A DNA stretch of 64,000 nt from Streptomyces tateyamensis (GCF_003205575.1 NZ_PYBW01000030.1:162170-226169), one strand, 5' to 3'. Positions 41,992 to 51,094 are shown, numbered from the stretch's first letter. The notes: generated from the sequence alone by a model not told the origin. Made by a program: numbers and translations.

Positions 41992-42417
41992 ATGGCAGCG
42001 TGGAAGTTCCCCGGCCGGCCGAGGTTCACCAGCCGGGCCACCGTGCTGGTCCTGGTGCTCTGCTCGCTGGTGGCGATCCTGGCCTACCCGACCCGGCAGT
42101 TCATCAGTCAGCGGGCCGAGATCAACGCCCAGCGGGCCAAGGCCGAGCAGGCCCGCCAGGAGGTCCAGCGGCTGACCACCGAGAAGGCCCGCTGGCAGGA
42201 CCCGGAGTTCGTCAAGGCCCAGGCCCGCAGCCGGCTGCACTACGCGCTGCCCGGCGAGACCCCGTTCGTCTCCGTCGACCCCGCCCCCACCGCCGGGCCC
42301 ACCCACCCGGCCGGCACCGCCGCAGGCCCGGCGCAGCCCGCGAAGGCGGCGCTGCCCTGGTACGCCACCGTCTGGGACTCGGTGGACACCGCGGCCGGTT
42401 CCGCACGGGTGCCCTGA
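41992..42417 (+). CDS. divIC: FtsB/DivIC-family septum formation initiator
   Basis: 141 residues. A basic cytoplasmic N-terminus is followed by one transmembrane helix (ATVLVLVLCSLVAILAYP, about 17-34) and a short extracytoplasmic coiled coil (INAQRAKAEQARQEVQRLTTEK). The family box DPEFVKAQARSRLHYALPGE comes next. It links to FtsL and FtsQ at the division site; in Streptomyces it serves sporulation septa. ATG 41992 has GGCGGAG ahead. It lies between eno and the DUF501 gene, a conserved order. Confidence 0.92.
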   Translation: MAAWKFPGRPRFTSRATVLVLVLCSLVAILAYPTRQFISQRAEINAQRAKAEQARQEVQRLTTEKARWQDPEFVKAQARSRLHYALPGETPFVSVDPAPTAGPTHPAGTAAGPAQPAKAALPWYATVWDSVDTAAGSARVP

Positions 42418-42451
42418 CCAGTCCCCGAACCCCCTGAGAAGACAGCACCTG

Positions 42452-43093
42452 ATGAGCACTGAGAACCAGCCCGTCGCCGACCGCGACCTGGCCGCCGTGG
42501 CGGCCCAGCTCGGGCGCGTCCCGCGCGGTACCCGGGCGGTGGCGCACCGTTGCCCGTGCGGGAACCCGGACGTGGTGGAGACCGCCCCGCGGCTGCCCGA
42601 CGGCACCCCGTTCCCCACCCTCTACTACCTGACCTGCCCCAAGGCCGCCTCGCTGATCGGCACCCTGGAGGCGGACGGGCTGATGAAGGAGCAGACCGCC
42701 CGGCTCGCCGAGGACCCGGAGCTGGCGGCCGCGTACCAGCGGGCGCACGAGGACTACATCGCCCGCCGGGACGCGATCGAGGTGCTCGAGGGCTTCCCGA
42801 GCGCCGGGGGCATGCCGGACCGGGTCAAGTGCCTGCACGTGCTGGTCGGCCACTCGCTGGCGGCCGGTCAGGGCGTCAACCCGCTGGGCGACGAGGCGCT
42901 GGCCCGACTGCCCGAGTGGTGGGCCAAGGGCCCGTGCGTGAGCGAGCAGGACGTCGAGGCCGGAGTGGCCGCGCTGCGGGCGCAGCGCGAGGAGGCCGAG
43001 GACCACGGGGCCGTGATCGCGGCCAAGGAGCGCAAGACGGCCGAGCGGCAGGCCAAGCGGGCCGCCGCCGAGGCCGCCGAGGGGGAGCAGTGA
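42452..43093 (+). CDS. DUF501 family protein
   Basis: 213 residues, function unknown. Conserved features: HRCPCGNPDVVETAPRLPDG with two cysteines, FPTLYYLTCPKAASLIG and GGMPDRVKCLHVLVGHSLA, giving several Cys/His that could bind metal. The C-terminus is a charged helix (AAKERKTAERQAKRAA). It lies between divIC and ppx, whose start overlaps its stop, so it is likely to be co-translated with the exopolyphosphatase. Confidence 0.9.
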   Translation: MSTENQPVADRDLAAVAAQLGRVPRGTRAVAHRCPCGNPDVVETAPRLPDGTPFPTLYYLTCPKAASLIGTLEADGLMKEQTARLAEDPELAAAYQRAHEDYIARRDAIEVLEGFPSAGGMPDRVKCLHVLVGHSLAAGQGVNPLGDEALARLPEWWAKGPCVSEQDVEAGVAALRAQREEAEDHGAVIAAKERKTAERQAKRAAAEAAEGEQ

Positions 43094-44031
43094 GCCATAC
43101 CCGGGTGGCCGCGATCGACTGCGGCACCAACTCGATCCGCCTGCTGATCGCCGACCTCGACCCGGCCAGCGGGGAGATCGCCGACCTGGACCGGCGGATG
43201 CTGATCGTCCGGCTGGGTCAGGACGTGGACCGCACCGGCCGGCTGGCCCCCGAGGCGCTGGAGCGCACCTTCGCCGCCTGCCGCGAGTACGCGGCGGTCA
43301 TCGCCGAGCACGGGGTGGACCCGGCGCACACCCGCTTCGTAGCCACCAGCGCCTCGCGGGACGCGCAGAACAGCGCCGACTTCACCAAGGGCGTGCGCGA
43401 GATCCTGGGCGTCGAGCCCGAGGTGGTCTCCGGCGACGAGGAGGCCCAACTCTCCTTCACCGGCGCCACCAAGGAGCTGACCGGCGCCGCGGTGGCCGCT
43501 CCGTACCTGGTCTTCGACCTGGGCGGCGGCTCCACCGAGTTCGTGCTGGGTGCCGGGGAGGTCGACGCGGCCCGCTCGGTGGACATCGGCTGCGTCCGGC
43601 TGACGGAGCGCCACTTCGCGGGCCAGGAGGTGCCGTCGGCGGAGCGGATCGCGGCGGCCCGGGCGGACATCGAGGCCGCGCTGGACCTGGCGGCCGAGGC
43701 CGTGCCGCTGACCGGGGCGGCCTCGCTGGTCGGCCTGGCCGGCACCGTGACCACGGTGGCCGCGATCGCGCTGGAACTTCCCGCCTACGACTCGGCGCTG
43801 ATCCACCACGCCCGGCTGACGGTGGACCAGGTGCGCGCGGTGACCGAGCGGCTGCTGGGCGCCACCCATGCCGAGCGGGCCGCGATCCCGGTGATGCACC
43901 CGGGCCGGGTGGACGTGATCGCGGCCGGCGCCCTGGTGCTGCTGTCGATCATGGAGCGGGCCGGCGCCGCGGAGCTCGTGGTGAGCGAGCACGACATCCT
44001 GGACGGCATCGCCTGGAGCATCGCCGGCTGA
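43090..44031 (+). CDS. ppx: Exopolyphosphatase / pppGpp phosphohydrolase (Ppx/GppA)
   Basis: 313 residues, the short actinobacterial form without the C-terminal HD domain. It has the ASKHA fold: VAAIDCGTNSIRLLIAD (phosphate-1), FVATSASRDAQN, VVSGDEEAQLSFTGA, VFDLGGGSTEFVLG (phosphate-2) and GLAGTVTTVAAI. It degrades polyphosphate or guanosine pentaphosphate. GTG 43090 overlaps the preceding stop (GTGA) with GGGGGAG ahead. Confidence 0.92.
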   Translation: MSHTRVAAIDCGTNSIRLLIADLDPASGEIADLDRRMLIVRLGQDVDRTGRLAPEALERTFAACREYAAVIAEHGVDPAHTRFVATSASRDAQNSADFTKGVREILGVEPEVVSGDEEAQLSFTGATKELTGAAVAAPYLVFDLGGGSTEFVLGAGEVDAARSVDIGCVRLTERHFAGQEVPSAERIAAARADIEAALDLAAEAVPLTGAASLVGLAGTVTTVAAIALELPAYDSALIHHARLTVDQVRAVTERLLGATHAERAAIPVMHPGRVDVIAAGALVLLSIMERAGAAELVVSEHDILDGIAWSIAG

Positions 44032-44056
44032 CCAGCCGGCGGCATTTGTCCGGCTT

Positions 44057-44080
44057 GCGGGGCCCCGGTCGGGGCCCCGC
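44057..44080. terminator. Terminator after ppx
   Basis: GCGGGGCCCC (44057-44066) and GGGGCCCCGC (44071-44080) pair perfectly around GGTC, 25 bases after the stop. Confidence 0.75.
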
Positions 44081-44102
44081 TCGCGTGTCGCGGAAGAAAG
44101 TT

Positions 44103-44118
44103 CGTGAATTTCTTCACA
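44103..44118. promoter_or_regulatory. Rex-type operator upstream of ndh
   Basis: CGTGAATTTCTTCACA is an inverted repeat (GTGAA-N4-TTCAC). It matches the Streptomyces Rex site TGTGAA-N4-TTCACA in 11 of 12 defined positions. Rex senses the NADH/NAD+ ratio and represses respiratory genes, and ndh is a natural target. The site is about 330 bases before the ndh start. Confidence 0.75.
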
Positions 44119-44445
44119 TGGGGTTCCGGCCGTTCTCCGTACGGGTGGAGCCGGTTCGTCCGGAATCCGGGACCGAAGGTCGTTCTCCGTGCTCGCCCGC
44201 TGGATCCCAGGCGGGGCTCCGGATCGGCCGACGGAATCGAATGAAGCCCCGGGAACCGCCGTGGCGACCGGATCGTTGCTGCTCAGCGGGGCCGTACCCG
44301 GTGGTACTCGCGGGGGGCGCCCGCGCGCGGTACCGCGGAGCACCCGCAGGGGCGAAGTGTGGCCGGGCAGTGTAGCAGACCCTGTCCAGAGGCTTGTGAC
44401 GGGCCTCACGAAGGGTGCCGCGAGGGGTGCTGGATACTTTCGGAT
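44119..44445 (+). other. Long ndh leader region
   Basis: No reliable gene is seen in this 327-base stretch. GATACT (44433-44438) lies 7 bases before the ndh ATG, suggesting a proximal leaderless start. A distal promoter beside the Rex site would give a leader of about 300 bases. Short ORFs here lack codon bias. Confidence 0.45.
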
Positions 44446-45822
44446 ATGAGCACCACGGAGCGTCCTCGCATCCTCATTGTCGGCGGTGGTTACGTCGGCC
44501 TGTATGCCGCGATGCGCATCCTCAAGAAGATGCGCTACGGGGAGGCGACCGTCACGGTCGTCGACCCGCGGTCGTACATGACGTACCTGCCCTTCCTTCC
44601 CGAGGCGGCCGGCGGCAACGTCGCGCCTCGCAACCTCGTCGCGCCGCTGCGCAGCGCCCTGAAGAAGGCGGAGGTGCTCACCGGTCACGTGACCGGCGTG
44701 GACCACGCCCGCAAGGTCGCCACCATCGCGCCGCTGGCCGGCGACTCCTACGAGCTGCCCTTCGACTACCTGGTCGTGGCCACCGGCTCGGTCTCCCGCA
44801 CCTTCCCGATCCCCGGCCTGGCCGAGCACGGCATCGGCATGAAGACGGTCGAGGAGGCGATCAGCCTCCGCAACCACGTCATGGCCCAGCTGGACAAGGC
44901 CGAGTCCACCACGGACGAGGCCATCCGCCGCAAGGCCCTCACCTTCGTGGTCATCGGTGGCGGCTTCGCCGGCATCGAGACGGTCGCGGAGATCGAGGAC
45001 ATGGCCCGCGACGCGGCCAAGCTCTACAAGACCGTCAGCCGTGACGACATGCGCTTCGTCGTGGTCGAGGCGGCCAACCGGATCCTGCCCGAGATGGGGC
45101 CGGACCTGGGTCTGTGGACCAAGGAGAAGCTCGAAGAGCGCAACATCGAGATCTACATCGAGACCTCGATGGACTCCTGCGTCGACCAGCACGTGGTGCT
45201 GAAGAACGGCCTCGAGATGGACGCGGCCACCATCGTGTGGACCGCGGGCGTCAAGCCCAACCCGGTGCTGGCCAACTTCGGCCTGCCGCTCGGCCCGCGC
45301 GGCCACGTGGACACCGCGGCGACCCTCCAGGTCCAGGGCTTCGACTACGTCTGGGCCGCCGGCGACAACGCCCAGGTGCCGGACCTCGCGGCCGGCGAGG
45401 GCGCCTGGTGCCCGCCGAACGCGCAGCACGCGGTGCGTCAGGCCGCGGTCCTGGGTGACAACGTCATCTCCGGGATGCGGGGCTTCCCGCAGGGCGAGTA
45501 CAAGCACAAGAACCTCGGTGCGGTGGCCGGTCTGGGCCTGCACAAGGGCGTGGCGATCCTCTTCGGCAAGTTCAAGCTGAAGGGCCGTCCGGCCTGGTGG
45601 TTCCACCGCCTGTACCACGGCGCCATGGTCCCCACCATGAACCGCAAGGTCCGGGTCTTCACCGACTGGACCCTGGCGATGTTCCTGAAGCGCGAGACGG
45701 TCGGCCTCTCGGAGATGGAGAAGCCGTTCGGCGCGTTCCAGGAGGCGGCCGCGCCCGCCCCCAAGCCGGTGGCGGTCCCCGCCCCGGCCACCGAGGCGGA
45801 CAAGGCACTGGCCGCCAAGTAG
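44446..45822 (+). CDS. ndh: Type II NADH:quinone dehydrogenase
   Basis: 458 residues. It is a single-subunit, non-proton-pumping flavoprotein that passes electrons from NADH to menaquinone. The FAD site is ILIVGGGYVGLYAAMRILKK, the NADH site TFVVIGGGFAGIETVAEIED, and the second FAD contact DYVWAAGDNAQVPD. The C-terminal third should hold the membrane-attaching amphipathic helices. ATG 44446 begins right at the fold; an extension from 44359 is noise. A Rex-type site upstream links it to redox control. Confidence 0.93.
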   Translation: MSTTERPRILIVGGGYVGLYAAMRILKKMRYGEATVTVVDPRSYMTYLPFLPEAAGGNVAPRNLVAPLRSALKKAEVLTGHVTGVDHARKVATIAPLAGDSYELPFDYLVVATGSVSRTFPIPGLAEHGIGMKTVEEAISLRNHVMAQLDKAESTTDEAIRRKALTFVVIGGGFAGIETVAEIEDMARDAAKLYKTVSRDDMRFVVVEAANRILPEMGPDLGLWTKEKLEERNIEIYIETSMDSCVDQHVVLKNGLEMDAATIVWTAGVKPNPVLANFGLPLGPRGHVDTAATLQVQGFDYVWAAGDNAQVPDLAAGEGAWCPPNAQHAVRQAAVLGDNVISGMRGFPQGEYKHKNLGAVAGLGLHKGVAILFGKFKLKGRPAWWFHRLYHGAMVPTMNRKVRVFTDWTLAMFLKRETVGLSEMEKPFGAFQEAAAPAPKPVAVPAPATEADKALAAK

Positions 45823-45846
45823 TCGGTACCCGCAGTACACGACTGG

Positions 45847-45869
45847 ACCCCGGCACCGGACGCCGGGGT
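45847..45869 (+). terminator. Small stem-loop after ndh
   Basis: ACCCCGGC (45847-45854) pairs with GCCGGGGT (45862-45869), 24 bases after the stop. Confidence 0.55.
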
Positions 45870-45977
45870 ATGAGTCGGAGGCCCTCCGCCCGGCAGCGTC
45901 GCCGGACCACGACCTCCGTGGTGCTCAGCCGGCTGGCGACCGGGCGGAGTACAAACGCAGTAACAAGGGCGAGGCAG

Positions 45978-46020
45978 AGGGCCTCGGCCCGGTGGTGAGG
46001 ACCCACCGGGCCGAGGCCCT
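45978..46020. terminator. 18-bp bidirectional terminator between ndh and the ABC exporter
   Basis: AGGGCCTCGGCCCGGTGG (45978-45995) and its exact complement (46003-46020) enclose the loop TGAGGAC. It lies 24 bases past the stop of the convergent permease gene. Confidence 0.85.
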
Positions 46021-46043
46021 TCTTCGTGTCCGCCGACGCCCGG

Positions 46044-48602
46044 TCAGGCAGCCTTGATGCTGTCCAGGATGTCGAGCTTGGCGGCCCGTCGGGACGGCCA
46101 GATCGCGGCCACCAGGCCGACCAGGCCGGCCAGGCCCAGGAAGAGCGCCAGCTTGCCGAACGGCAGCACCGTGGTCAGGCCGGTGAGGTCGTTCCTGAGC
46201 GTGCCGTTCACCGCCCAGGCCAGGAAGCAGCCCAGGCCCAGGCCCAGCACCGCGCCGAACAGCGAGATGACCACCGACTCCAGCCGGACCATCCGCTTGA
46301 CCCCGCTGCGGTTGAGGCCGATCGCCCGCAGCATCCCGATCTCGCGCTTGCGCTCGAAGACCGACATCGCCATGGTGTTGACCACGCCGAGGATGGCGAC
46401 CAGCACCGACATGGCCAGCAGGCCGTACATCATGTTCAGCGCGAAGGCGATCTGCGAGCTGAACTGGTCCCGCAGGTCCTGCTTGCTGTCCACCTTGATC
46501 AGCGGGTTGTCGCCGCCGGCGTCCACCAGTGCCTGGTGCAGCGCGCTGCTCTCGCCGCCCGCGCCCTTGACCAGCACCACGTCGGTGGACGGCGCGGCGC
46601 CGTGCCGCACCAGCGCCTCGTTGGACATCAGCAGCGGGTTGACCAGGTGGTTCTCGGCGAACACCCCGCCCACCGTGAGGGTGCCGGTGCTGCCGTCCGG
46701 GAAGACGGCCGGCACGGTGGAGCCGACGGTCAGTGCCTTCTCCTTGGCCACCTGGTCGTTGACCAGCAGCCGGCCCTGGCCGAGTGCCGCGGTGGAGCCG
46801 GCGGTCAGCTTGACGTGCAGCACCTGGTCGGCGGCGGCCGCGTCGATCCCGGAGACGGCGCGCTTCTGGCCGGCCACCTCGAAGTAGGAGCCGGTCAGCG
46901 CCGAACTGGCCGTCACCCCGGGGGTGCGGGCGACCTGGGCGGTGATCTCGGGGGAGACGCTCAGCCCGTGGGAGAGCTCGACGGCGTAGTCGGCCTTCAT
47001 GGTGTCGGTGACCGCCCGGTCCAGCACCCCGTTGACCGAGGCGCCCAGCACGGTCAGCGCGCTGACCAGGGTCAGCCCGATGGTCAGGGCGGCCGCGGTG
47101 GCGGCGGTGCGGCGCGGGTTGCGCACCGCGTTCTGCCGGGCCAGCTTGCCGGAGACCCCGAACAGCCTGCCCAGCAGCGGTCCGACCAGCGCGATCAGCG
47201 GGCGGGAGAGCAGCGGGATCAGCACGAAGGTGCCGATCAGCGCGGCCACCGCGCCGCCGGCCACCAGCCACTTGCCGTTGGACCCGGCCGAGGAGCCCCA
47301 CAGGATCAGTGCCAGGCCGCCGCCGGCGACCATCGCGCCCACGCTGTTGCGCACCAGCAGGCCCTTCTGGGTGCTGGGCAGCTCGCCGCTGCTCATCGCG
47401 GCCACCGGGGGGATCCGCGAGGCGCGCAGGGCGGGCAGCACGGCGGAGACCACGGTCACCAGCACACCGGTGACCAGCGCCGCGACCACCGTGGCCGGGC
47501 CGACGATCAGCGGGCCCGAGGGGGTGTCGGCGCCGGCCAGCGAGCCCATCAGCGACTGCAGCCCGGCCCCGATCCCGACCCCGGCCAGCAGGCCGGCCAC
47601 CGAGGCGAGCACGCCGATCAGCAGCGCCTCCACCAGCACCGAGCCGGTGACCTGGCGGCGGCTGGCACCGATCGCCCGCAGCAGGGCGAGCTCCCTGGTG
47701 CGCTGGGCGATCAGCATGGTGAAGGTGTTGGCGATGATGAAGATGCCGACGAAGAGCGAGATCCCGGCGAAGGCCAGCAGCATGGTGCGCATCCCGCTGA
47801 GCGCGCCGTCCAGGTCGGCCTTCTCCTGGTCCTGCAACTGCTGGGCGGTCTTGACGGTGATCGAGCCGGCGTCCGGCAGCACCTTCACCACCTCGTCCTG
47901 CAGCGCCTGCTGGCTGGTCCCGGCCGCACCGGTGACCTCGATCCGGTCGAACTGACCCGGCGTCAGCAGCAGTTGCTGGGCGCTGGCGGTGTCGAACAGG
48001 ACCAGCGGGTTGCCGGAGCTGACCTGGGGCGAGTCGCTGGTGAAGATCCCGGTCAGGGTGGTGCTGCGGGCCGGGCCGTTGATCGCCACCCGGACCGTGT
48101 CGCCCACCCGGTAGCCGCCCTTGTCGGCGGTGGCCCTGTCCAGCGCGATCTCGCCGGTGTGCTGCGGGCCGCGCCCGGCAGCCATCGGGTAGCGCGGGTC
48201 CTGGCCGTTCGTGGCGGGCGCGTAGTTGGAGCCCCTGGAGTCGCGGCCCTGGCCGAGCGCCTTGCCGCTCTTGTCGGCCACCGCGGTGAAGCCGTCGACC
48301 ACGCCGACCGCGCGGGCCACCCCGGGCAGCGCGGCGATCTGCCCGACCGTGCCGGTGGACAGGTGCGGGGCGGCGGAGCCGGTGAGGTCGGCGGTCCGGG
48401 TGTCGTTGCCGGCCCCGGAGTCGGCGACCTGGACCGAGAAGTTGCCGAAGTCCTTGGAGTAGCTGTTCTTCAGCGCCGAGCCGAAGGTGTCCGAGAAGAC
48501 CATGGTGCCGGCCACGAAGGCGGTGCCGAGCATGACGGCCAGGGCCGTCATCAGCAGCCGGCCCTTGTGGGCGAGCACGTTGCGCAGGGCGGTGCGGAAC
48601 AT
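46044..48602 (-). CDS. FtsX/MacB-type ABC transporter permease
   Basis: 852 residues with two FtsX-like halves. Each half has a periplasmic-type domain followed by grouped transmembrane helices. The first helix ends the N-terminal segment MFRTALRNVLAHKGRLLMTAL. Conserved FtsX boxes RTRELALLRAIGASRRQV and KREIGMLRAIGLNRSGVKR occur once per half. Such permeases move lipids, lipoproteins or peptides, or work as mechanotransducers. The start overlaps the ATPase stop by one base (TGATG), so the pair is co-translated. Confidence 0.92.
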   Translation of the reverse strand: MFRTALRNVLAHKGRLLMTALAVMLGTAFVAGTMVFSDTFGSALKNSYSKDFGNFSVQVADSGAGNDTRTADLTGSAAPHLSTGTVGQIAALPGVARAVGVVDGFTAVADKSGKALGQGRDSRGSNYAPATNGQDPRYPMAAGRGPQHTGEIALDRATADKGGYRVGDTVRVAINGPARSTTLTGIFTSDSPQVSSGNPLVLFDTASAQQLLLTPGQFDRIEVTGAAGTSQQALQDEVVKVLPDAGSITVKTAQQLQDQEKADLDGALSGMRTMLLAFAGISLFVGIFIIANTFTMLIAQRTRELALLRAIGASRRQVTGSVLVEALLIGVLASVAGLLAGVGIGAGLQSLMGSLAGADTPSGPLIVGPATVVAALVTGVLVTVVSAVLPALRASRIPPVAAMSSGELPSTQKGLLVRNSVGAMVAGGGLALILWGSSAGSNGKWLVAGGAVAALIGTFVLIPLLSRPLIALVGPLLGRLFGVSGKLARQNAVRNPRRTAATAAALTIGLTLVSALTVLGASVNGVLDRAVTDTMKADYAVELSHGLSVSPEITAQVARTPGVTASSALTGSYFEVAGQKRAVSGIDAAAADQVLHVKLTAGSTAALGQGRLLVNDQVAKEKALTVGSTVPAVFPDGSTGTLTVGGVFAENHLVNPLLMSNEALVRHGAAPSTDVVLVKGAGGESSALHQALVDAGGDNPLIKVDSKQDLRDQFSSQIAFALNMMYGLLAMSVLVAILGVVNTMAMSVFERKREIGMLRAIGLNRSGVKRMVRLESVVISLFGAVLGLGLGCFLAWAVNGTLRNDLTGLTTVLPFGKLALFLGLAGLVGLVAAIWPSRRAAKLDILDSIKAA

Positions 48603-49375
48603 CAGTTGGTCCGGCCCTTCGCGTCGAAGCGGCGCATCCGGTCCAGCACGGAGTCCGCGGTGGGGGCGGCGAGCTGGTCCACGATCCGGCCGTCGGCCAG
48701 GAAGACCACCCGGTCCGCGTAGGAGGCGGCGACCGCGTCGTGGGTCACCATCACCACGGTCTGGCCGAGTTCGCGCACCGAGTTGCGCAGGAAGCCGAGG
48801 ATCTCGGCGCCCGAGCGGGAGTCCAGGTTGCCGGTGGGCTCGTCGGCGAAGATGATCTCCGGGCGCCCGGCCAGCGCGCGGGCGCAGGCCACCCGCTGCT
48901 GCTGGCCGCCGGAGAGCTGGGCCGGCCGGTGGCTCAGCCGCCCGGACAGGCCCACCGTGTCCACCACCGAGTCCAGCCAGGCCTTGTCGACCTTGCGCCC
49001 GGCGATGTCCATCGGCAGCGTGATGTTCTCCAGCGCGGTCAGCGTCGGCAGCAGGTTGAAGGCCTGGAAGACGAAGCCGATCCGGTCGCGGCGCAGTTGG
49101 GTCAACTGCTTGTCGCGCAGCCCGACCAGCTCCACCTCGCCGATGGTGGCGGAGCCGGCCGAGACCGTGTCCAGGCCGGCCATGCAGTGCATCAGGGTCG
49201 ACTTGCCGGAACCCGAAGGGCCCATGATCGCGGTGAACTCGCCCTGGTGGAACTCGACGCTGACGTCGTCCAGGGCGACCACCCGGGTCTCCCCGGCGCC
49301 GTACACCTTGCTCAGGCCGGTCGCACGGGCGGCCGCCCGCCCGGTCCCGACGGCGGTCGCGGTCGTCGTGGTCAT
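48602..49375 (-). CDS. ABC transporter ATP-binding protein (LolD/MacB type)
   Basis: 257 residues. Walker A is MGPSGSGKSTLMHCMAGLD, the Q loop GFVFQAFNLLP, the signature LSGGQQQRVACARAL, Walker B IIFADEPTGNLDS, and the H loop VVMVTHDAVAA. FNLLPTLTALENI is typical of the LolD/MacB subfamily paired with FtsX-like permeases. ATG 49373-49375 has AGGAG ahead; in-frame extension to 49798 would overlap bldA and is rejected. Confidence 0.95.
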   Translation of the reverse strand: MTTTTATAVGTGRAAARATGLSKVYGAGETRVVALDDVSVEFHQGEFTAIMGPSGSGKSTLMHCMAGLDTVSAGSATIGEVELVGLRDKQLTQLRRDRIGFVFQAFNLLPTLTALENITLPMDIAGRKVDKAWLDSVVDTVGLSGRLSHRPAQLSGGQQQRVACARALAGRPEIIFADEPTGNLDSRSGAEILGFLRNSVRELGQTVVMVTHDAVAASYADRVVFLADGRIVDQLAAPTADSVLDRMRRFDAKGRTN

Positions 49376-49691
49376 CGGGGAACTCCTTCGGTCGGCACCG
49401 TCACGAGGCGGCGCTCTGGGATACCTCCCCATGCTCCCGGCGGTCGGACGCCGGTTTCGTCGCTCCGGCGGACGGTTGGGCCGTCGACCGCAGTGCCATA
49501 CCGGCGGCCGTCGTCTCCTCCTGCGGTATGACGCCGACCCTGATGGCCGGAAGGCGTTCCCGGCTGGCCGAATCACGGACAGTTCGTCAGATGGCAAGGA
49601 AACATGACAACTTCCCCGGCTGGGAACATGCGCGAGAGGGATCGGGACGACTAGGCTCAGGGGTGGCCCTCGATCGGGGGCGGCGCTCCCG
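49376..49691. other. Divergent region between the ABC exporter and bldA
   Basis: 316 bases with no gene seen. It must carry both promoters. TAGGCT (49652-49657) lies 35 bases before the tRNA and is the best -10 for bldA, but no clear -35 is visible. A relatively AT-rich part near 49585-49625 may hold the upstream elements. Confidence 0.5.
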
Positions 49692-49776
49692 GCCCGGATG
49701 GTGGAACGCAGACACGGGCAGCTTAAAACTGCTTGGCCGTAAGGTCGTGCCGGTTCGAGTCCGGCTCCGGGCACCA
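49692..49776 (+). tRNA. bldA: tRNA-Leu (anticodon TAA), the UUA-decoding bldA tRNA
   Basis: Acceptor arms GCCCGGA (49692-49698) and TCCGGGC (49766-49772) pair. The anticodon stem GGCAG/CTGCT holds loop CTTAAAA, so the anticodon is TAA. A long variable arm marks the class II leucine type, and the T arm contains GGTTCGAGTCC. The discriminator is A and CCA is encoded at 49774-49776. In Streptomyces the only tRNA reading UUA is bldA, which controls aerial growth and antibiotic production; its place near ndh also fits my memory of its chromosomal location. By eye I found no in-frame TTA codon in the intact genes of this window. Confidence 0.93.
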
Positions 49777-49861
49777 CGCTTGGTGGCCTCTGGGCCATCG
49801 CTTTGCCAACCCATTACCCTTGCTCTCGTGGGCGGCGCCGTGCTGCCCCGGGAGGAACAGC

Positions 49862-50665
49862 ATGCGCAGCAGCAATCCGGTCTTCTCGCAGGGGCCGTAC
49901 GGGCAGCAGCCCGGCCGTTCCCGCTACCAGGACGCGACGGCCCAGGACCTGACCGCCGAGCAACTCGCGGAGCTGTACCGCGCCCCCGCCGCGGGCCCGG
50001 CCGCCACCGGCCGGCTGACCATGGACGACGTGGTGACCAGCACCGCGCTGAGCCTGCTGGTGCTGGTCGTGGCCGGCGCCGCCGCCTGGATCGCACTGCC
50101 CGCGGCGGCCTACGGGATCGCCGGGCTGGCCGCACTGGCCGCCTTCGGCGTCGGCCTGGCGCTGAGCTTCAAGCGGCGCGCCAACCCCGCCCTGGTGCTG
50201 CTCTACGCGGGCCTGGAGGGCTTCTTCCTGGGCGCGACCACCAAGGCGCTGAACGCGCTGTGGCCGGGCATCGCGGCGCAGGCGGTGCTGGGCACCGCGG
50301 CGGTCTTCGCCGGGATGCTGCTCGCCTACCGGGCGGGCTGGATCAAGGTGACGGCGCGGTACGCCCGGATCGGGCTGGCGGTCGCCCTCGGCTTCGTGCT
50401 GCTGCTCCTGGTCAACCTGGTGGCCTCGCTGTTCGGCGCCTCGCTGGGCCTGGACTCCGGCCCGCTGGGCATCGTGGTCGGCCTGCTCGGGGTGGGCCTG
50501 GGCGCCTTCTTCCTGTCGCTGGACTTCGCCGCCGTCCAGGACGCGATCCGCCGCGGCGCCCCGCGCGAGGAGGCCTGGCGCTCGGCCTTCGGCCTGACCC
50601 TCTCGCTGGTCTGGATCTACCTGGAGATGCTGCGCCTGATCGCGATCCTGCGCGGCGACGACTGA
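49862..50665 (+). CDS. Bax inhibitor-1/YccA family membrane protein
   Basis: 267 residues. About 65 polar N-terminal residues (FSQGPYGQQPGRSRYQD) lead into seven hydrophobic helices, with the family-typical LLYAGLEGFFLGATTKAL and a C-terminal LVWIYLEMLRLIAILRG. The motif order matches actinobacterial Bax inhibitor-1 proteins. A calcium-leak or stress role is known for some relatives but not shown here. ATG 49862 has GGGAGGAA ahead; the longer in-frame start lies inside bldA. Confidence 0.9.
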   Translation: MRSSNPVFSQGPYGQQPGRSRYQDATAQDLTAEQLAELYRAPAAGPAATGRLTMDDVVTSTALSLLVLVVAGAAAWIALPAAAYGIAGLAALAAFGVGLALSFKRRANPALVLLYAGLEGFFLGATTKALNALWPGIAAQAVLGTAAVFAGMLLAYRAGWIKVTARYARIGLAVALGFVLLLLVNLVASLFGASLGLDSGPLGIVVGLLGVGLGAFFLSLDFAAVQDAIRRGAPREEAWRSAFGLTLSLVWIYLEMLRLIAILRGDD

Positions 50666-50704
50666 CGGTCAGGTTGTCGGAGGAAACGCTCTAGGCTCTT
50701 CGCC

Positions 50705-51094
50705 ATGTCAGTGATGTTCGACGTGCTCGACCTGCAGGACGCGGTGGACGCGTTGGCCGACCGGTTCCGGGCCATGCCGCAGAGCCGGCTGCTCGGCGCG
50801 GTCGAGGGCCACCGCTCCAGGGCGGCCGCCGCGCTCGCGCTGGCCCGGGAACTGGCCGCCACCGCGCAGCTGGTGGAGTTCGGGCCGGCCGGGCCGCCCC
50901 GAGAGATCCCCGAGGCGGGCGCCTTCGCGGTCGGGGACCAGCTGGCGGTGGCCGGGCACGACCTGGTGGCCGCGCTGGGCCCGTTGGAGCCGCAGGCCCG
51001 GATCGCGACGCGCGACGGCGCCCACCGCACTGCGGCCGACCTCCTGGCGGAGGCGGTCGCGGCGGTGGGCGCCGTGTCCGTGAGCTGTTCCTAG
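50705..51094 (+). CDS. Small conserved hypothetical protein
   Basis: 129 residues, mainly helical, with no family I recognise. It starts MSVMFDVLDLQDAVDALADR and has a central Arg/Ala helix. TAGGCT (50692-50697) ends 7 bases before the ATG and no ribosome site is seen, so the message is probably leaderless. It converges with the next gene. Confidence 0.6.
   Translation: MSVMFDVLDLQDAVDALADRFRAMPQSRLLGAVEGHRSRAAAALALARELAATAQLVEFGPAGPPREIPEAGAFAVGDQLAVAGHDLVAALGPLEPQARIATRDGAHRTAADLLAEAVAAVGAVSVSCS

Noticed and set aside
46026-48722. An 898-codon plus-strand frame opposite the FtsX-like permease
   Set aside because: Composition is typical of an antisense shadow (Gln/Gly/His-rich), and the permease gene is certain.
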